From Syntrophaceae bacterium UBA6087 (GTDB lineage: Bacteria > Desulfobacterota > Desulfomonilia > UBA1062): a DNA stretch of 64,000 nucleotides. Below are positions 35,234-44,128 of this stretch, piece after piece; positions within the stretch are counted from its first letter, which is position 1, and every line of letters starts with the position of its first letter. The notes under the pieces were generated by a model. The model was not told the origin of the DNA, searched no databases, and worked only from the letters and a program-made list of their open reading frames with translations. The translations under genes and the position numbers were made by a program. The stretch covers positions 401,042 to 465,041 of the forward strand of contig DIXF01000001.1 of the NCBI GenBank assembly GCA_002448235.1, read 5' to 3'.

Positions 35234-35993
35234 GCTCATCTCCCTGTGTTATGGGTATCGGTATAGTAATAGAGTTTCGATAAATGTTTTTTCCAAAGGA
35301 GTAATCCCGGACGCCAAGTCCTGCTTCTTGCCGGTGCGCCAGGAATAGGCAGCGAAAAACAAGGCCTGACCCTTTCTCTACTATTAATCTATCCGGAACT
35401 TTTTTCCCTACTCCCCCGAGATGTTGCCGTCTTGCCTTGCCGCCTGGACGCTGCAATCACCCGAGCAAATGTGGCCGGAAGTCTTCGCACCCATAATTCC
35501 ATCATAAATACTTCTAATACAATCAGAGCCATATTGCAAGATGTCCCTGGAAGATATACATTACTTACCTTCCTGAAAAAGGCAGTGAGCGTGGATGGCG
35601 GAGATGGGATCGGAACCATTTTTGAAGCATTTTCATGAATGGTTTTTGACTCCATGTATCGTTATGGGCAGAAAATACCTCTGTTCCCTTTTCATGGTTT
35701 TCCTTTTTCGTTCCGATTGCGATTGCCATACTCCCGGCGTTCTTATATAGTTTATTCTCTACACTCGTTCCCTCCCAGGGAAATAAGCCCATATCACGTG
35801 GATGTGGACCCCTTTTAAAGATTTTTGTTTCTCAGCTCCACAGGGCATGACGGTTGGATGATTATTCCGGGTTTGGGGCAGCCGTCTCTTTAGGGGACGG
35901 TTCAGGGGAGTGAGGCGGGAAAAGGCTGAAGAGAAGATCTTTGTACAAAAGAGCCTGCCAGGGCAGGTTCTCAACTCAGAAGGAGGAAAAAGC
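35234..35993. other. Long intergenic region, family B repeat and leader hairpins
   Basis: A family B repeat is at 35312..35375. Frames of 68-88 codons on both strands (35389-35655) have no ribosome site and no recognised family. Before the SPFH gene two stem-loops are visible: CCGTC/GACGG near 35889-35907 and CCTGCC/GGCAGG near 35954-35967, then the ribosome site AAGGAGG. The hairpins could be a terminator or leader control; this is unproven. Confidence 0.45.
35312..35375. repeat. Family B dispersed palindromic repeat
   Basis: CGCCAAGTCCTGCTTCTTGC lies on the left and AACAAGGCCTGACCCTTTC on the right. This is the most complete family B copy. Confidence 0.65.
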
Positions 35994-36851
35994 ATGAATG
36001 ACAATGACGTTTACCGGGCACAGGAGGCTATGCAGACTGCGATGAAGAAAGGGCCTGCGAGAATGGGACTGATCGCAGCGGCACTTGTGATCGGTATTAT
36101 GATCATGAAACCATGGGTTCAGATCGGGGCGGGTGAGCGGGGCATTGTACTCAACTTCGGGGCTGTTCAGGAAGTGGTGCTCGGGGAAGGGCTGCATTAC
36201 CGGATACCCATCATGCAGGAAGTGATCATTATGGATGTCAAGGTGCAGAAGGCGACTACGGATGCGGCGGCTGCGTCTTCGAACCTCCAGGATGTCAGCT
36301 CCACGGTCGCGATCAACTATCACATAGTCCCTGACAAGTCGCATATCGTCTACCAGTCCATCGGCATACACTTCAAGGAGCGGATCATTGACCCGGCCGT
36401 GCAGGAGGTTGTGAAGGCCGTAACCGCCAGGTATACGGCTGAGGAGCTCATCACCAAGAGATCGGCGGTGAGCGATGCCATGAGAACGAACCTCACGCAG
36501 AGGCTTCTGGAACACAACATTGCAGTGGATGCCTTCGCCATCGTGGGATTCAGCTTCTCCAAGATATTTATGGAAGCCATCGAGTCAAAGCAGACGGCGG
36601 AACAGCTTGCCATGAAGGCGCAGAGGGACCTGGAGAGGATCAAGATCGAGGCGGAGCAGAAGATCACTACCGCAAAGGCTGAAGCCGAGTCCCTGAGGCT
36701 GCAGCGATCGAACATCTCAGAGGACCTGATCGAGCTGAGAAAGGTCGAGGCCAATCTCAAGGCCATAGAAAAATGGAACGGAATACTTCCCCAGGTCACC
36801 GGAGCCGGAGCAGTGCCGTTTATCGGTGTGAGCGACCTGCAGAAAAAATAA
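35994..36851 (+). CDS. SPFH/prohibitin-family membrane protein (HflC/HflK-like)
   Basis: The ATG at 35994 follows AAGGAGG. The product has 285 residues: one N-terminal membrane helix (about 22-40), then the SPFH/Band 7 domain (GERGIVLNFGAVQEVVLGEGLHYRIP, about 45-220), then a coiled coil rich in Glu, Ala and Lys. Such proteins form large oligomers on the membrane and may regulate proteases such as FtsH. It appears monocistronic, and a family A palindrome begins 7 bases after the stop. Confidence 0.92.
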   Translation: MNDNDVYRAQEAMQTAMKKGPARMGLIAAALVIGIMIMKPWVQIGAGERGIVLNFGAVQEVVLGEGLHYRIPIMQEVIIMDVKVQKATTDAAAASSNLQDVSSTVAINYHIVPDKSHIVYQSIGIHFKERIIDPAVQEVVKAVTARYTAEELITKRSAVSDAMRTNLTQRLLEHNIAVDAFAIVGFSFSKIFMEAIESKQTAEQLAMKAQRDLERIKIEAEQKITTAKAEAESLRLQRSNISEDLIELRKVEANLKAIEKWNGILPQVTGAGAVPFIGVSDLQKK

Positions 36852-36858
36852 GAATATA

Positions 36859-36906
36859 AAAAAGGGGACAGATTTATTTTTTCAAAAAATAAATCTGTCC
36901 CCTTTT
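36859..36906. repeat. Family A palindrome, possible terminator
   Basis: AAAAGGGGACAGATTTATTT and its complement, about 20 bp arms, lie directly after the SPFH gene with T-runs at both ends. Its position suggests it also works as a bidirectional terminator. Confidence 0.8.
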
Positions 36907-37041
36907 CTCTGGTATACGTTCTAAGATTCCCTTGACACGCCGGGCGCTCTCTCTATAATCCCCGGTACATACCCTGCCTTCGCTTAAGGAATTGTTTTTT
37001 GCAAGGAGAGGGGAACTCACAACGTGGGAAAGGATAGGTCA

Positions 37042-37878
37042 ATGATAAAAAGCAAACGTTTCTGGATTACGGCTGTCGTGTTCTTTTTTACCACCGGGCT
37101 TGTAAGCGCAGCCGCTTCCGATCAGAAGGGCTGCGCCGACCATCCGGTCTTTCCGACGCGGATGGCGGGGTACAGCATCTCCAAATGCGAGACAAAGGAC
37201 TTCGAGGCGTTCAAGTTCGAAACAGGGAAAAGGGAAAAGACAGTGGTCGAAGGGCGCTGTACCATGCTGACCTACCGCATTGACGACCGTTCGAAGGAGC
37301 CGAGCGGCCTCGCGGTCGTCCGCAACTATGAGAACGCCATCAAAAACGCCAAGGGGACAATAGTTTTTACCAACAGCAGCTGGATCGTGAACGGGAAGAT
37401 CGAGAAGGGCGGCAAAGAGATCTGGGCCCAGGCACAGAAGGGCAACGGGCAGATATGGCTCACCATAGTCGAGAAGGCAGGGATGGTCCAGGAGATAGAG
37501 GCCAATGCCGAGGCCTTCGGAAACGACATCAAATCCACGGGTCACGCAGCTGTCTACGGAATATACTTCGACACCGGGAAGGCAGAGGTGAAGCCTGAGT
37601 CGCAGGCAGCCCTGCAGGAGGTCGTGAAGCTGCTTTCGAGCAACCCGGGCATGAAGCTGCTTGTTGTCGGCCACACCGACTCGGTGGGCCAGATCGAAGC
37701 GAACATGAAGCTCTCCCAGGCACGGGCCGAAGCGGTGGTCAAGGCGCTCACCAAGAGTCACGGCGTCGCCGCGAACCGGCTGAAGGCGCAGGGCGCAGGC
37801 CCCATCGCACCGGTGGCCACGAACAGAGACGAGACAGGGCGTGCCAAAAACAGGCGTGTCGAGCTGGTGGAGTTGTAA
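37042..37878 (+). CDS. OmpA-family protein with N-terminal GCGE-type module
   Basis: The ATG at 37042 (a GTG at 37024 is possible) starts a product of 278 residues. The signal peptide is about residues 1-25. Residues 30-155 form a module with LLP/FPTRMAGYSISKCE, NAIKNAKGTI, KGGKEIWAQ, like the two repeats of the broken gene at 11.3-12.1 kb. Residues 165-275 are an OmpA C-terminal domain (YFDTGKAEVKPES, VVGHTDSVG, LSQARAEAV, NRRVEL), which binds peptidoglycan. So it links an unknown module to the cell wall. Confidence 0.9.
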   Translation: MIKSKRFWITAVVFFFTTGLVSAAASDQKGCADHPVFPTRMAGYSISKCETKDFEAFKFETGKREKTVVEGRCTMLTYRIDDRSKEPSGLAVVRNYENAIKNAKGTIVFTNSSWIVNGKIEKGGKEIWAQAQKGNGQIWLTIVEKAGMVQEIEANAEAFGNDIKSTGHAAVYGIYFDTGKAEVKPESQAALQEVVKLLSSNPGMKLLVVGHTDSVGQIEANMKLSQARAEAVVKALTKSHGVAANRLKAQGAGPIAPVATNRDETGRAKNRRVELVEL

Positions 37879-38032
37879 CGGCCGGATCGGATCGAGAAAC
37901 TGGGGACAGGTTTTCGCTTTTCCTATCTGGCCCGTCCTTTTTGAGGGCAAACGGATATGTGCCTGAATAATAGATATTATCCTTTTAATGTGCTAGAGTA
38001 AGCAGGGAAATCAAACGTCGGAGGTAGTCATC

Positions 38033-39268
38033 ATGTGGGCATTACAGAAAGCGTATTACCGTACGTATCAGTTCGTCATGGGTTTGGGGATGAATTTTCT
38101 TCCCTGGCTCGAACCCGAGATCGTCGAGGGCGCGGGCAGCATAAAAAAACTCCCTTCTGTTATCAAATGGAAAGATATCAAAAGCGTTCTTATCGTTACC
38201 GACCAGGGCCTCATGAGTCTCCATCTCCTCGATTCTCTCTTCGAGGCGCTCAATTCGGCACGTATCAAGTATGCGCTCTATGACCAGGTGCAGCCCAATC
38301 CAACAATCGAAAATATCGAAGCAGCACTGAAGATCTACAACGAAAACAAGTGCGAGGCGATCATTGCTTTCGGCGGCGGTTCACCGATGGATTGTGCAAA
38401 AGTCACCAGCGCGCGGGTTGCCCGCCCGGGTCGTTCGGTTACCCGGATGAGAGGGTTGTTCAGGGTAATACTTCCCGCTCTTAAAATGGGGTCTGTTTTC
38501 CCTCCGGCTATTTTTGCCGTTCCGACAACAGCGGGTACCGGCTCAGAAACAACCATTGCAGCCGTTGTATCGAACACGCAAACCCATGAGAAATACCCGA
38601 TAAACGATCCGGTCATCCGTCCGAGATATGCGGTTCTCGACCCCGAACTCACCGTGGGCCTTCCTCCTCACATCACCGCAACGACAGGCATGGATGCCCT
38701 GACGCATGCGGTCGAGTCCTACATCGGGAAATTCTACAACAATACAGCAACCAGCGTAAAAGCCGTCCTGGCAGTTGAGATGATTTTCAACAATATCGAA
38801 AAGGCTTTTAAGGACGGAAACGACCTTGAAGCGCGCGGGCAGATGCTCCTTGCTTCGTATTATGCAGGATATTCGTTCACCCGCGGCGCGGTCGGTTACG
38901 TTCACGGGATCGGCCATAACCTCGGCGGCATGTACGGCGTCCCTCACGGTCTGGCAATGTCTGTCATCATGCCGTACGTCCTTGAGTGGTACGGCGAAGC
39001 GGCGCACAAGCCTCTTGCAGAGCTTGCCGAGGCGGCAGGCGTTTCCAAGATGGGCATGAACCGGGCTCAGAAGGCAAAAGCTTTTATCGACGCCGTCAAG
39101 GGCCTCAACAGCAGGTTGAATATCCCGAGCAAGTTCGACTGCATCAAAGACGAAGACATCCCGACCATAGCAGAACGTGCAATGTATGAATGCAACCCCA
39201 CGTATCCCGTTCCCAAGATCATGGGCAAAGAGGATTGCATAGCGGTCATCAAATCGCTCAAAGCATAA
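38033..39268 (+). CDS. Iron-containing alcohol dehydrogenase
   Basis: The protein has 411 residues. The ATG at 38033 follows GGAGG. NAD-binding GGGSPMDCAK (about residues 115-124) is present. Metal ligands fit the Fe-ADH pattern: D and H in MDALTHAVE, H in YVHGIGH and H in VPHG. These enzymes interconvert aldehydes or ketones with alcohols using NAD(P)H in the cytoplasm. It could reduce aldehydes in fermentation or oxidise alcohols. A family A palindrome follows three bases after the stop. Confidence 0.94.
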   Translation: MWALQKAYYRTYQFVMGLGMNFLPWLEPEIVEGAGSIKKLPSVIKWKDIKSVLIVTDQGLMSLHLLDSLFEALNSARIKYALYDQVQPNPTIENIEAALKIYNENKCEAIIAFGGGSPMDCAKVTSARVARPGRSVTRMRGLFRVILPALKMGSVFPPAIFAVPTTAGTGSETTIAAVVSNTQTHEKYPINDPVIRPRYAVLDPELTVGLPPHITATTGMDALTHAVESYIGKFYNNTATSVKAVLAVEMIFNNIEKAFKDGNDLEARGQMLLASYYAGYSFTRGAVGYVHGIGHNLGGMYGVPHGLAMSVIMPYVLEWYGEAAHKPLAELAEAAGVSKMGMNRAQKAKAFIDAVKGLNSRLNIPSKFDCIKDEDIPTIAERAMYECNPTYPVPKIMGKEDCIAVIKSLKA

Positions 39269-39271
39269 TCG

Positions 39272-39320
39272 AAAAAGGGGACAGATTTATTTTTAGCCAA
39301 TAAATAAATCTGTCCCCTTT
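39272..39320. repeat. Family A palindrome, possible terminator
   Basis: AAAAGGGGACAGATTTATTT and its complement lie between the convergent alcohol dehydrogenase and GNAT genes, three bases after the first and five before the end of the second. Confidence 0.8.
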
Positions 39321-39325
39321 AATTT

Positions 39326-39874
39326 TCATGCAAGATTTAAAGACATCATGAATATGTTCCCGTTCCGTTCTTCCACTTTGAACCGGCATCGCTTCAATAC
39401 CTTGATCATCGCATAATTTTCCATCATCGTTTCCGAAAAGACGTTCTTGACTCCCCAGAGTTTTACCAACCCTACACTCATATCCGACAGCAGGTGGCCC
39501 AATGTCTTTTTTTGCCATGGATCGGAAACGATAACGGCGAACTCTGCCTTGTTGTTGCATGACAGCTTTATGAGACGGGCAATCCCGATGACCTTGTTGC
39601 GACCGCCTTCGAACGTCTCTGCGATAATGGCTAATTCATGCTCGGGATTGATATCACAGAACCTTTTCGCCCTTTCAGGCGTGGCACTGAAAGGGACCAT
39701 GAAACGGAGCCAGAGGGAATCCTTCGAGCACCCGTTCACGAAATCGGTCCACAGGTCCATGTCTTCTTTTTTCAGAAGACGGAACCGGACCTGATGGCCG
39801 TCGATTGTGAACGACCTGTCGGACAGGCAGCTTTCAAGAGCCTTTAAAAGGGATGTTTCTGTTGCGTTATTCAT
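39326..39874 (-). CDS. GNAT-family acetyltransferase-like protein
   Basis: The protein has 182 residues. GNAT fold: FRLLKKEDMDLWTDF (first helix), VIGIARLIK (strand 4), AEFAVIVSDPWQKKTLGHLL (strand 4 and acetyl-CoA loop). The loop, usually Q/R-x-x-G-x-G/A, reads QKKTLG, so it is weakened. It resembles the C-terminal GNAT part of the fused CoA-transferase at 51929 and is itself 96 bases downstream of a free CoA-transferase gene. A role in protein acetylation (Pat-like) is inferred. Confidence 0.8.
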   Translation of the reverse strand: MNNATETSLLKALESCLSDRSFTIDGHQVRFRLLKKEDMDLWTDFVNGCSKDSLWLRFMVPFSATPERAKRFCDINPEHELAIIAETFEGGRNKVIGIARLIKLSCNNKAEFAVIVSDPWQKKTLGHLLSDMSVGLVKLWGVKNVFSETMMENYAMIKVLKRCRFKVEERNGNIFMMSLNLA

Positions 39875-39970
39875 GATGCTGCGTTTCTTCAGTGCACCTT
39901 ACACCCGATCCCGAGATCGAACAAGGGGCCTGAGTCCCTTGTTCAATCTCGGGGAGAGGATGGCTGGCTG

Positions 39971-41320
39971 TCATATCCACTTATTCTTCTTTGCCTGTAA
40001 CGTGAGCTCGTCCCGGAACTGGGGATGGGCGATCGAGATCAGTTTCTTTGTCCTGACGCTCAAAGAGTCGAGGTATATGTCGACGACGCCGTATTCCGTG
40101 ACGACATACTCGACCTCGTTCCTCGTCGTCGTTACAACAGTCCCTTCGGGGAGCGTCGGGAGTATCTTCGATTTCAGGTTGCCATCCTTGTCCGTATAGG
40201 TCGAAGCGAGGGCGAGTATTCTCTTCCCGCCCTTCGACATCTTTGCACCCTGATTGAAGTTTACCTGCCCGCCTGTCCCGCTGTACTGCTTCGTTCCTAT
40301 GGATTCCGAGGCAGCCTGGCCCGTGAGGTCCATCATCAGGGTGTTGTTGATGGAGATGAAGTTGTCGTTCTTCGCGATATTTTCGGGCTTGTTCACCCAG
40401 TGAACCTCCTTGAACTCGAACATGTCGTTGTTGTCGATGTCATCGTAAAACTGCTTTGTCCCGACGGCAAAGCCGGTGATTATCTTGCCGGGGTAGAAGT
40501 TTTTCTTCGTGCAGTTCAGGACTCCGAGCTTGACGAGCTCTGTCACCGAGGGGGTGATGACCTCAGAGTGCATGCCCAGGTCTCTCTTGTTGTAGAGCAT
40601 GTGCCCGATTGCGTTTCCCAGCCCGCCGAAACCCAACTGGATGGTCGATCCGTCAGGGATCATGTCCACGATATACTCGGCCATCCTGTCCTCTACGTCG
40701 GTGATCGGGATTTCAGGAAGCTCGAAAATGGGGTTGTTGTTTTCGATGAAATAGTCGATCTCCGATACATGCACCTTGAAATCCTCGCCGCAGCACCAGG
40801 GGAGGTGGCTGTTAATCTCGCATATGACGATATCGGCAGGCTCCAGGCACTCCTTCTTCGGAAGGAACGAGCCGAAGCATGACTTGTTCACATACCCGTC
40901 CTTGTCGGGCGGGGTTGCCGCAAAGACAACCTTGTTGGGCGCGGCCTTGAGCGCAACCCGCCCCAGGTCGGAGAAGCTGTGCGGTTTGTACGAGCCCACG
41001 CCCCACTCCATGCATATCCTCTCGAGAGGACCGACGAACATGGTCTCGATATTGAAGCTGTCTTTGGCCTCGGGTGTCATGTAGCCGTAGAGGTCCATGG
41101 CAAACCCCTGGTAGATCGTGACGTTCGAGAGCTCACCGGCGCGCGAGCCGAGTGCCGTTGAAAAACCTTTCGGGATGTTCACCCCGCCTCCGGCAAAGAG
41201 TCTGTCGTTTGAGTTGATCAGACCGGCAGCCTCTTCAGCCGATATCAGCTTTGCCCTGTAATCTTCCATGAACGATCCGAACGCTTTTCTATAATTTTTA
41301 TTCTGTGTTGCTCTATTCAT
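39971..41320 (-). CDS. Acetyl-CoA hydrolase/transferase family CoA-transferase
   Basis: The protein has 449 residues. Family blocks: QLGFGGLGNAIGHML, RDLGMHSEVITPSVTEL (catalytic Glu in HSE), GTGGQVNFNQGA, YVVTEYGVV and HPQFRDEL near the C-terminus. Members move CoA between acetate and other acids (4-hydroxybutyrate, butyrate, succinate) or hydrolyse acetyl-CoA. Length suits a 4-hydroxybutyrate-type transferase, but the substrate cannot be fixed. A GNAT gene follows. The ATG at 41320 follows GGAGAA. Confidence 0.92.
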   Translation of the reverse strand: MNRATQNKNYRKAFGSFMEDYRAKLISAEEAAGLINSNDRLFAGGGVNIPKGFSTALGSRAGELSNVTIYQGFAMDLYGYMTPEAKDSFNIETMFVGPLERICMEWGVGSYKPHSFSDLGRVALKAAPNKVVFAATPPDKDGYVNKSCFGSFLPKKECLEPADIVICEINSHLPWCCGEDFKVHVSEIDYFIENNNPIFELPEIPITDVEDRMAEYIVDMIPDGSTIQLGFGGLGNAIGHMLYNKRDLGMHSEVITPSVTELVKLGVLNCTKKNFYPGKIITGFAVGTKQFYDDIDNNDMFEFKEVHWVNKPENIAKNDNFISINNTLMMDLTGQAASESIGTKQYSGTGGQVNFNQGAKMSKGGKRILALASTYTDKDGNLKSKILPTLPEGTVVTTTRNEVEYVVTEYGVVDIYLDSLSVRTKKLISIAHPQFRDELTLQAKKNKWI

Positions 41321-41615
41321 ACAGTTCTCCAGATGTATTTACTGATAGCCGTGAAGAGCAGGCGCCCTGTTTTTATCATTCATGTGAACATGAACGACCA
41401 TGAGCTCTTCCGTCGTGGCGTATCGTCGTAAGGTTGATTGATGCTCGTGTCAATATCACGGTAAAAGATTGTTTGATATCGGGGAAGTTCTTCTTTGCAT
41501 GTCAGGATATCATTGCATCATTGACGGATTCTTTCTGACAGGAGTGTCAATCCGGAGGATAGAGTATACAAGTACTTAGCTATAGTTATAATGCATCGTG
41601 GGAAAAATAGGAAGG

Positions 41616-42476
41616 CTACTTATGCAGTCCCATGATCTTTCTAGCTTCGTCCGGCGTTGCAATCTCACGGCCGAGGCAGCCGGCAATCCTCACTGCAACC
41701 TCCACGAGCTCCCAGCTGCCTTTTGCCAGCACGCCGTCAGGCATTCGGGTGTTGTCTTCAAGACCTACACGCATGTGTCCTCCGAGAATGCAGGACTGCG
41801 CTATGGCCGGGAATTGCTCGATTCCTATCCCGCAGGCGGTAAAGTTGGATCCCTCGGGCAAGGCGTGCACCATGGTGTCAAAGGTACCGGCGCGGAATGC
41901 CTGTCCACCCGCAACTCCCCATACGAAATTAAAGTTCATCGGCTTACTGAAGAAGCCCTGTTTCATGATGAGCAACGTGTTATCGATGCCGCCGATATCA
42001 TAGATCTCGATCTCGGGCTTGATCCCGTTCTCCTCCATCGCCTTCCCGAAGCCCTGGAGCATGGTGAAGGTGTTGGTGAACACGTTGTCGAAGACGATGG
42101 TCCCGTTTTTCCGGTCCATGATGGAGAAGTTCATGGTGTTGGTGTTCAGCGACGCCATCTCGGGCCGGATGGCGAGAATCTGGGCGAGGCGCTGTTCCGG
42201 GGTGGCGTCGAGCGAGGCCGCCGAGCTCAAGTTTATGATCAGCTCCGGTGTCTTCTGCTTTATGGCATCGTGGATCTGCCGGATCCTCTCGATCTCGTAC
42301 GTGGGGAAACCGTCGTCCCTGCGGCCGTGGACATGCACCATGGCCGCGCCGGCCTTGTAGGCCTTGTGCGCCTCTTCCGCGAACTCGGCCGGCGTGTAGG
42401 GGACGGCGGGGTTGTTCTGCTTGAACGTGCCCGCTCCGGCAAGCGCCGCGGTGATTATGACCTTTCCAGCCTGCAT
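41616..42476 (-). CDS. BKACE-family (3-keto-5-aminohexanoate cleavage) enzyme
   Basis: The protein has 286 residues, a TIM barrel. Marks: VIITAALAGAG (start of barrel), MVHVHGR with the two zinc His, GGHMRVGLEDN with later active-site residues, PDEARKIMGL at the end. The family condenses or cleaves a beta-keto acid with acetyl-CoA to give acetoacetate or acetoacetyl-CoA; the best-known member acts in lysine fermentation. The real substrate here is unknown. The nearby CoA-transferase fits this chemistry. The ribosome site is GGAGAG, a little far. Confidence 0.92.
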   Translation of the reverse strand: MQAGKVIITAALAGAGTFKQNNPAVPYTPAEFAEEAHKAYKAGAAMVHVHGRRDDGFPTYEIERIRQIHDAIKQKTPELIINLSSAASLDATPEQRLAQILAIRPEMASLNTNTMNFSIMDRKNGTIVFDNVFTNTFTMLQGFGKAMEENGIKPEIEIYDIGGIDNTLLIMKQGFFSKPMNFNFVWGVAGGQAFRAGTFDTMVHALPEGSNFTACGIGIEQFPAIAQSCILGGHMRVGLEDNTRMPDGVLAKGSWELVEVAVRIAGCLGREIATPDEARKIMGLHK

Positions 42477-42494
42477 GCCCTTATGGATCTCTCC

Positions 42495-42827
42495 TTACTC
42501 CCCGTACACCACGGTGGTGAACTTGCCGTAGATCCCGAAGAAGTAGCTCTGGAACTCGGAATCGACGTGGTGGACCTTCGAGATGCCGCCATTCTGCATC
42601 GCCGACTGGACGCTGCAGTCGCCAAGGGTAACCACCCATACATAGGACGTACAGGACGCCTTGCCGGTATGAGCCCTGGACTGCGAGTCAGCATTCACGC
42701 TCAGCTGGGGCAGCGGCGTCTTGATATCGGTATAGAGCACGCCGCACCCGGCAAGGGAGAAGGAAAGGACGAGAAACAGAACCCACACGACCGGAAGTCT
42801 TTCCATGTATGATTTCATGAAAAACAT
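42495..42827 (-). CDS. TRL-like lipoprotein
   Basis: The product has 110 residues. The signal peptide ends SLAGC, a lipobox. The mature part, GVLYTDIKTPLP, then TSYVWVVTLGDCSVQSAMQNGGI and KVHHVDSEFQSYFFGIYGKFTTVVYG, fits the TRL (tRNA-associated locus) protein family. Function unknown. The start may be the ATG at 42827, 42818 or 42806; no strong ribosome site precedes any. It lies 18 bases upstream of the BKACE gene on the same strand. Confidence 0.82.
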   Translation of the reverse strand: MFFMKSYMERLPVVWVLFLVLSFSLAGCGVLYTDIKTPLPQLSVNADSQSRAHTGKASCTSYVWVVTLGDCSVQSAMQNGGISKVHHVDSEFQSYFFGIYGKFTTVVYGE

Positions 42828-42949
42828 CTTAATATAACGCTGGAATTATTTCAAGACGTTCGCAGAAGAAGGGGCGGTGGAACTACCCAAGCGGACATCC
42901 GGTGGTTGTCCGGACATGGAATGCGTTCCCTGGGGGCCGATGATGTACA

Positions 42950-43678
42950 CTAAGAGATCCGCACAGGAATTCTATAGGGTATGATCATGGGCACCCTTGC
43001 CTGGTACTCCCGGTAGCGGTCGCCGAAGTCCGTCACGAGGTCCCTCTCTTCGAGAAGCGTGGCAAAAACGATCCAGCCTGTCCACAGGGTATTGAACAGC
43101 AGCCTGTCCAGGGTAAGCGCAGGCGAGGACCAGATCATGATCAAAGAGAAGAGGTAGAGCGGATGGCGCACCCATCGGTACGGGCCGCGCACGGTCAGGG
43201 GCATGATCTTTGTTTCCCTGTTTTCGATGAGGCGTCTAATCTTTTTGATCCCCAGGGCATCGAAGGACCTCAATGATCTGCTCCCCCAGTAAAACCCTGC
43301 GAAGCTGAGGAAAAACAGGGCACGGAGCGTCCAGTGGAGCACCCCGTCCGCTTCTGCTATCGTGCCGGGTATTTTCTGCCACATGAGCATCGTAATGAAA
43401 AGGACAGTCCCGGAGGAGAGTGCATAGAACGCACTGTAATAATCGTCCAGGATGAGATTCGACAGCCTCGCCCGGACGCCCTTTCTGATCATGATGCTGT
43501 GCTGGGCAAAAAAGAACAGGCAGAGGAAGGCATCGGCAACCAGGGCCCGGGATTTGCCCATGCCGAGGTCGATAACGGTGAATGGGCCGATGAAGAGGAA
43601 CAGGGTAAACAGGATCAATGAACCGAGACCGATAGTCAGGGTCGCATAGATCAGCATCATCGCCTTGAATCTGCTCAT
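42950..43678 (-). CDS. NnrU/isoprenylcysteine-methyltransferase-like membrane protein
   Basis: The protein has 242 residues with about six membrane helices. FFFAQHSIMIRKG (about residues 55-67) and GPYRWVRHPLYLFSL (about 165-179) are typical of NnrU and of MddA-like thiol methyltransferases; the RHPLY motif marks the SAM-dependent ICMT-like fold. The substrate is unknown: prenylcysteine, thiol or other soft nucleophile. It lies 25 bases after the small membrane gene, so the two form an operon, probably under the ArsR regulator. Confidence 0.83.
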   Translation of the reverse strand: MSRFKAMMLIYATLTIGLGSLILFTLFLFIGPFTVIDLGMGKSRALVADAFLCLFFFAQHSIMIRKGVRARLSNLILDDYYSAFYALSSGTVLFITMLMWQKIPGTIAEADGVLHWTLRALFFLSFAGFYWGSRSLRSFDALGIKKIRRLIENRETKIMPLTVRGPYRWVRHPLYLFSLIMIWSSPALTLDRLLFNTLWTGWIVFATLLEERDLVTDFGDRYREYQARVPMIIPYRIPVRIS

Positions 43679-43703
43679 TGTGCCCTCCCGGAACGCTGCA
43701 CCG

Positions 43704-43958
43704 TCAGGCGCTGTGATCCGCCCCCGATTTCCTTTTCCCTGCCAGGTTCAAAACCACGATGATCGAGCCTATCGCCAGGAAAGCCACCGGCCAGAACAGC
43801 TCAGGGGCGATCCAGCCTGTGCTTGCTGCCAGCCACAGCGCTCCGATGAGGATGAGCATGGACCCGAACATGATTCCGCAGCTGCGATGCGCATGCCTCA
43901 TCGGCCCGCAGCATCCGTATATACCTGAACCTTCCCTCTGTTTCTCATTGTGCGGCAT
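43704..43958 (-). CDS. Small membrane protein with Cys/His-rich N-terminus
   Basis: The product has 84 residues. The ATG at 43958 follows AGGAG. Residues 14-28, IYGCCGPMRHAHRSCG, hold three Cys and two His, a plausible metal or thiol site. Two hydrophobic helices follow (about 30-45 and 52-70), like the LiaF/DUF5668 transmembrane pair, then a basic tail. The gene is first in an operon with the NnrU-like gene. A copy of the operator found before arsR lies 43 bases upstream of its start. Confidence 0.75.
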   Translation of the reverse strand: MPHNEKQREGSGIYGCCGPMRHAHRSCGIMFGSMLILIGALWLAASTGWIAPELFWPVAFLAIGSIIVVLNLAGKRKSGADHSA

Positions 43959-44001
43959 GACCCCACTCCTTTTCTACCCGGACAAGGGGTAGCTGTATTA
44001 T

Positions 44002-44033
44002 GATAATTCGAAAACTATCGAAATATCTAATAA
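44002..44033 (-). promoter_or_regulatory. Putative ArsR operator upstream of the small membrane gene
   Basis: On the minus strand this 32-base element matches the element at 44486..44517 in pattern: TTATTnGATATnTCGAT, five variable bases, then TCGAATnAT. It lies 43 bases before the ATG at 43958. The same orientation and register support one regulator for both. Confidence 0.6.
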
Positions 44034-44128
44034 TGGCTTTCGGCATGCTTGTCAAGGTCCTTATCAAAAATACGTGTAAGTCTTGCCCGGCATCGTAAAA
44101 CTACGGCAAGGCTTTCACCCGGTCAGGA

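Noticed and set aside
35389..35655. 88-codon frame on the minus strand
   Set aside because: No ribosome site, no recognised family, and an overlapping frame on the other strand is equally open.
41598..42812. 404-codon frame on the plus strand
   Set aside because: Antisense to the BKACE and TRL-like genes; high-GC shadow frame with no family.
42495..42827. A tRNA gene near the TRL-like (tRNA-associated locus) gene
   Set aside because: No cloverleaf sequence was seen on either strand around it.
43704..43706. TGA stop of the small membrane gene considered as Sec
   Set aside because: The following frame leads into the next gene's leader and shows no conserved continuation or hairpin.
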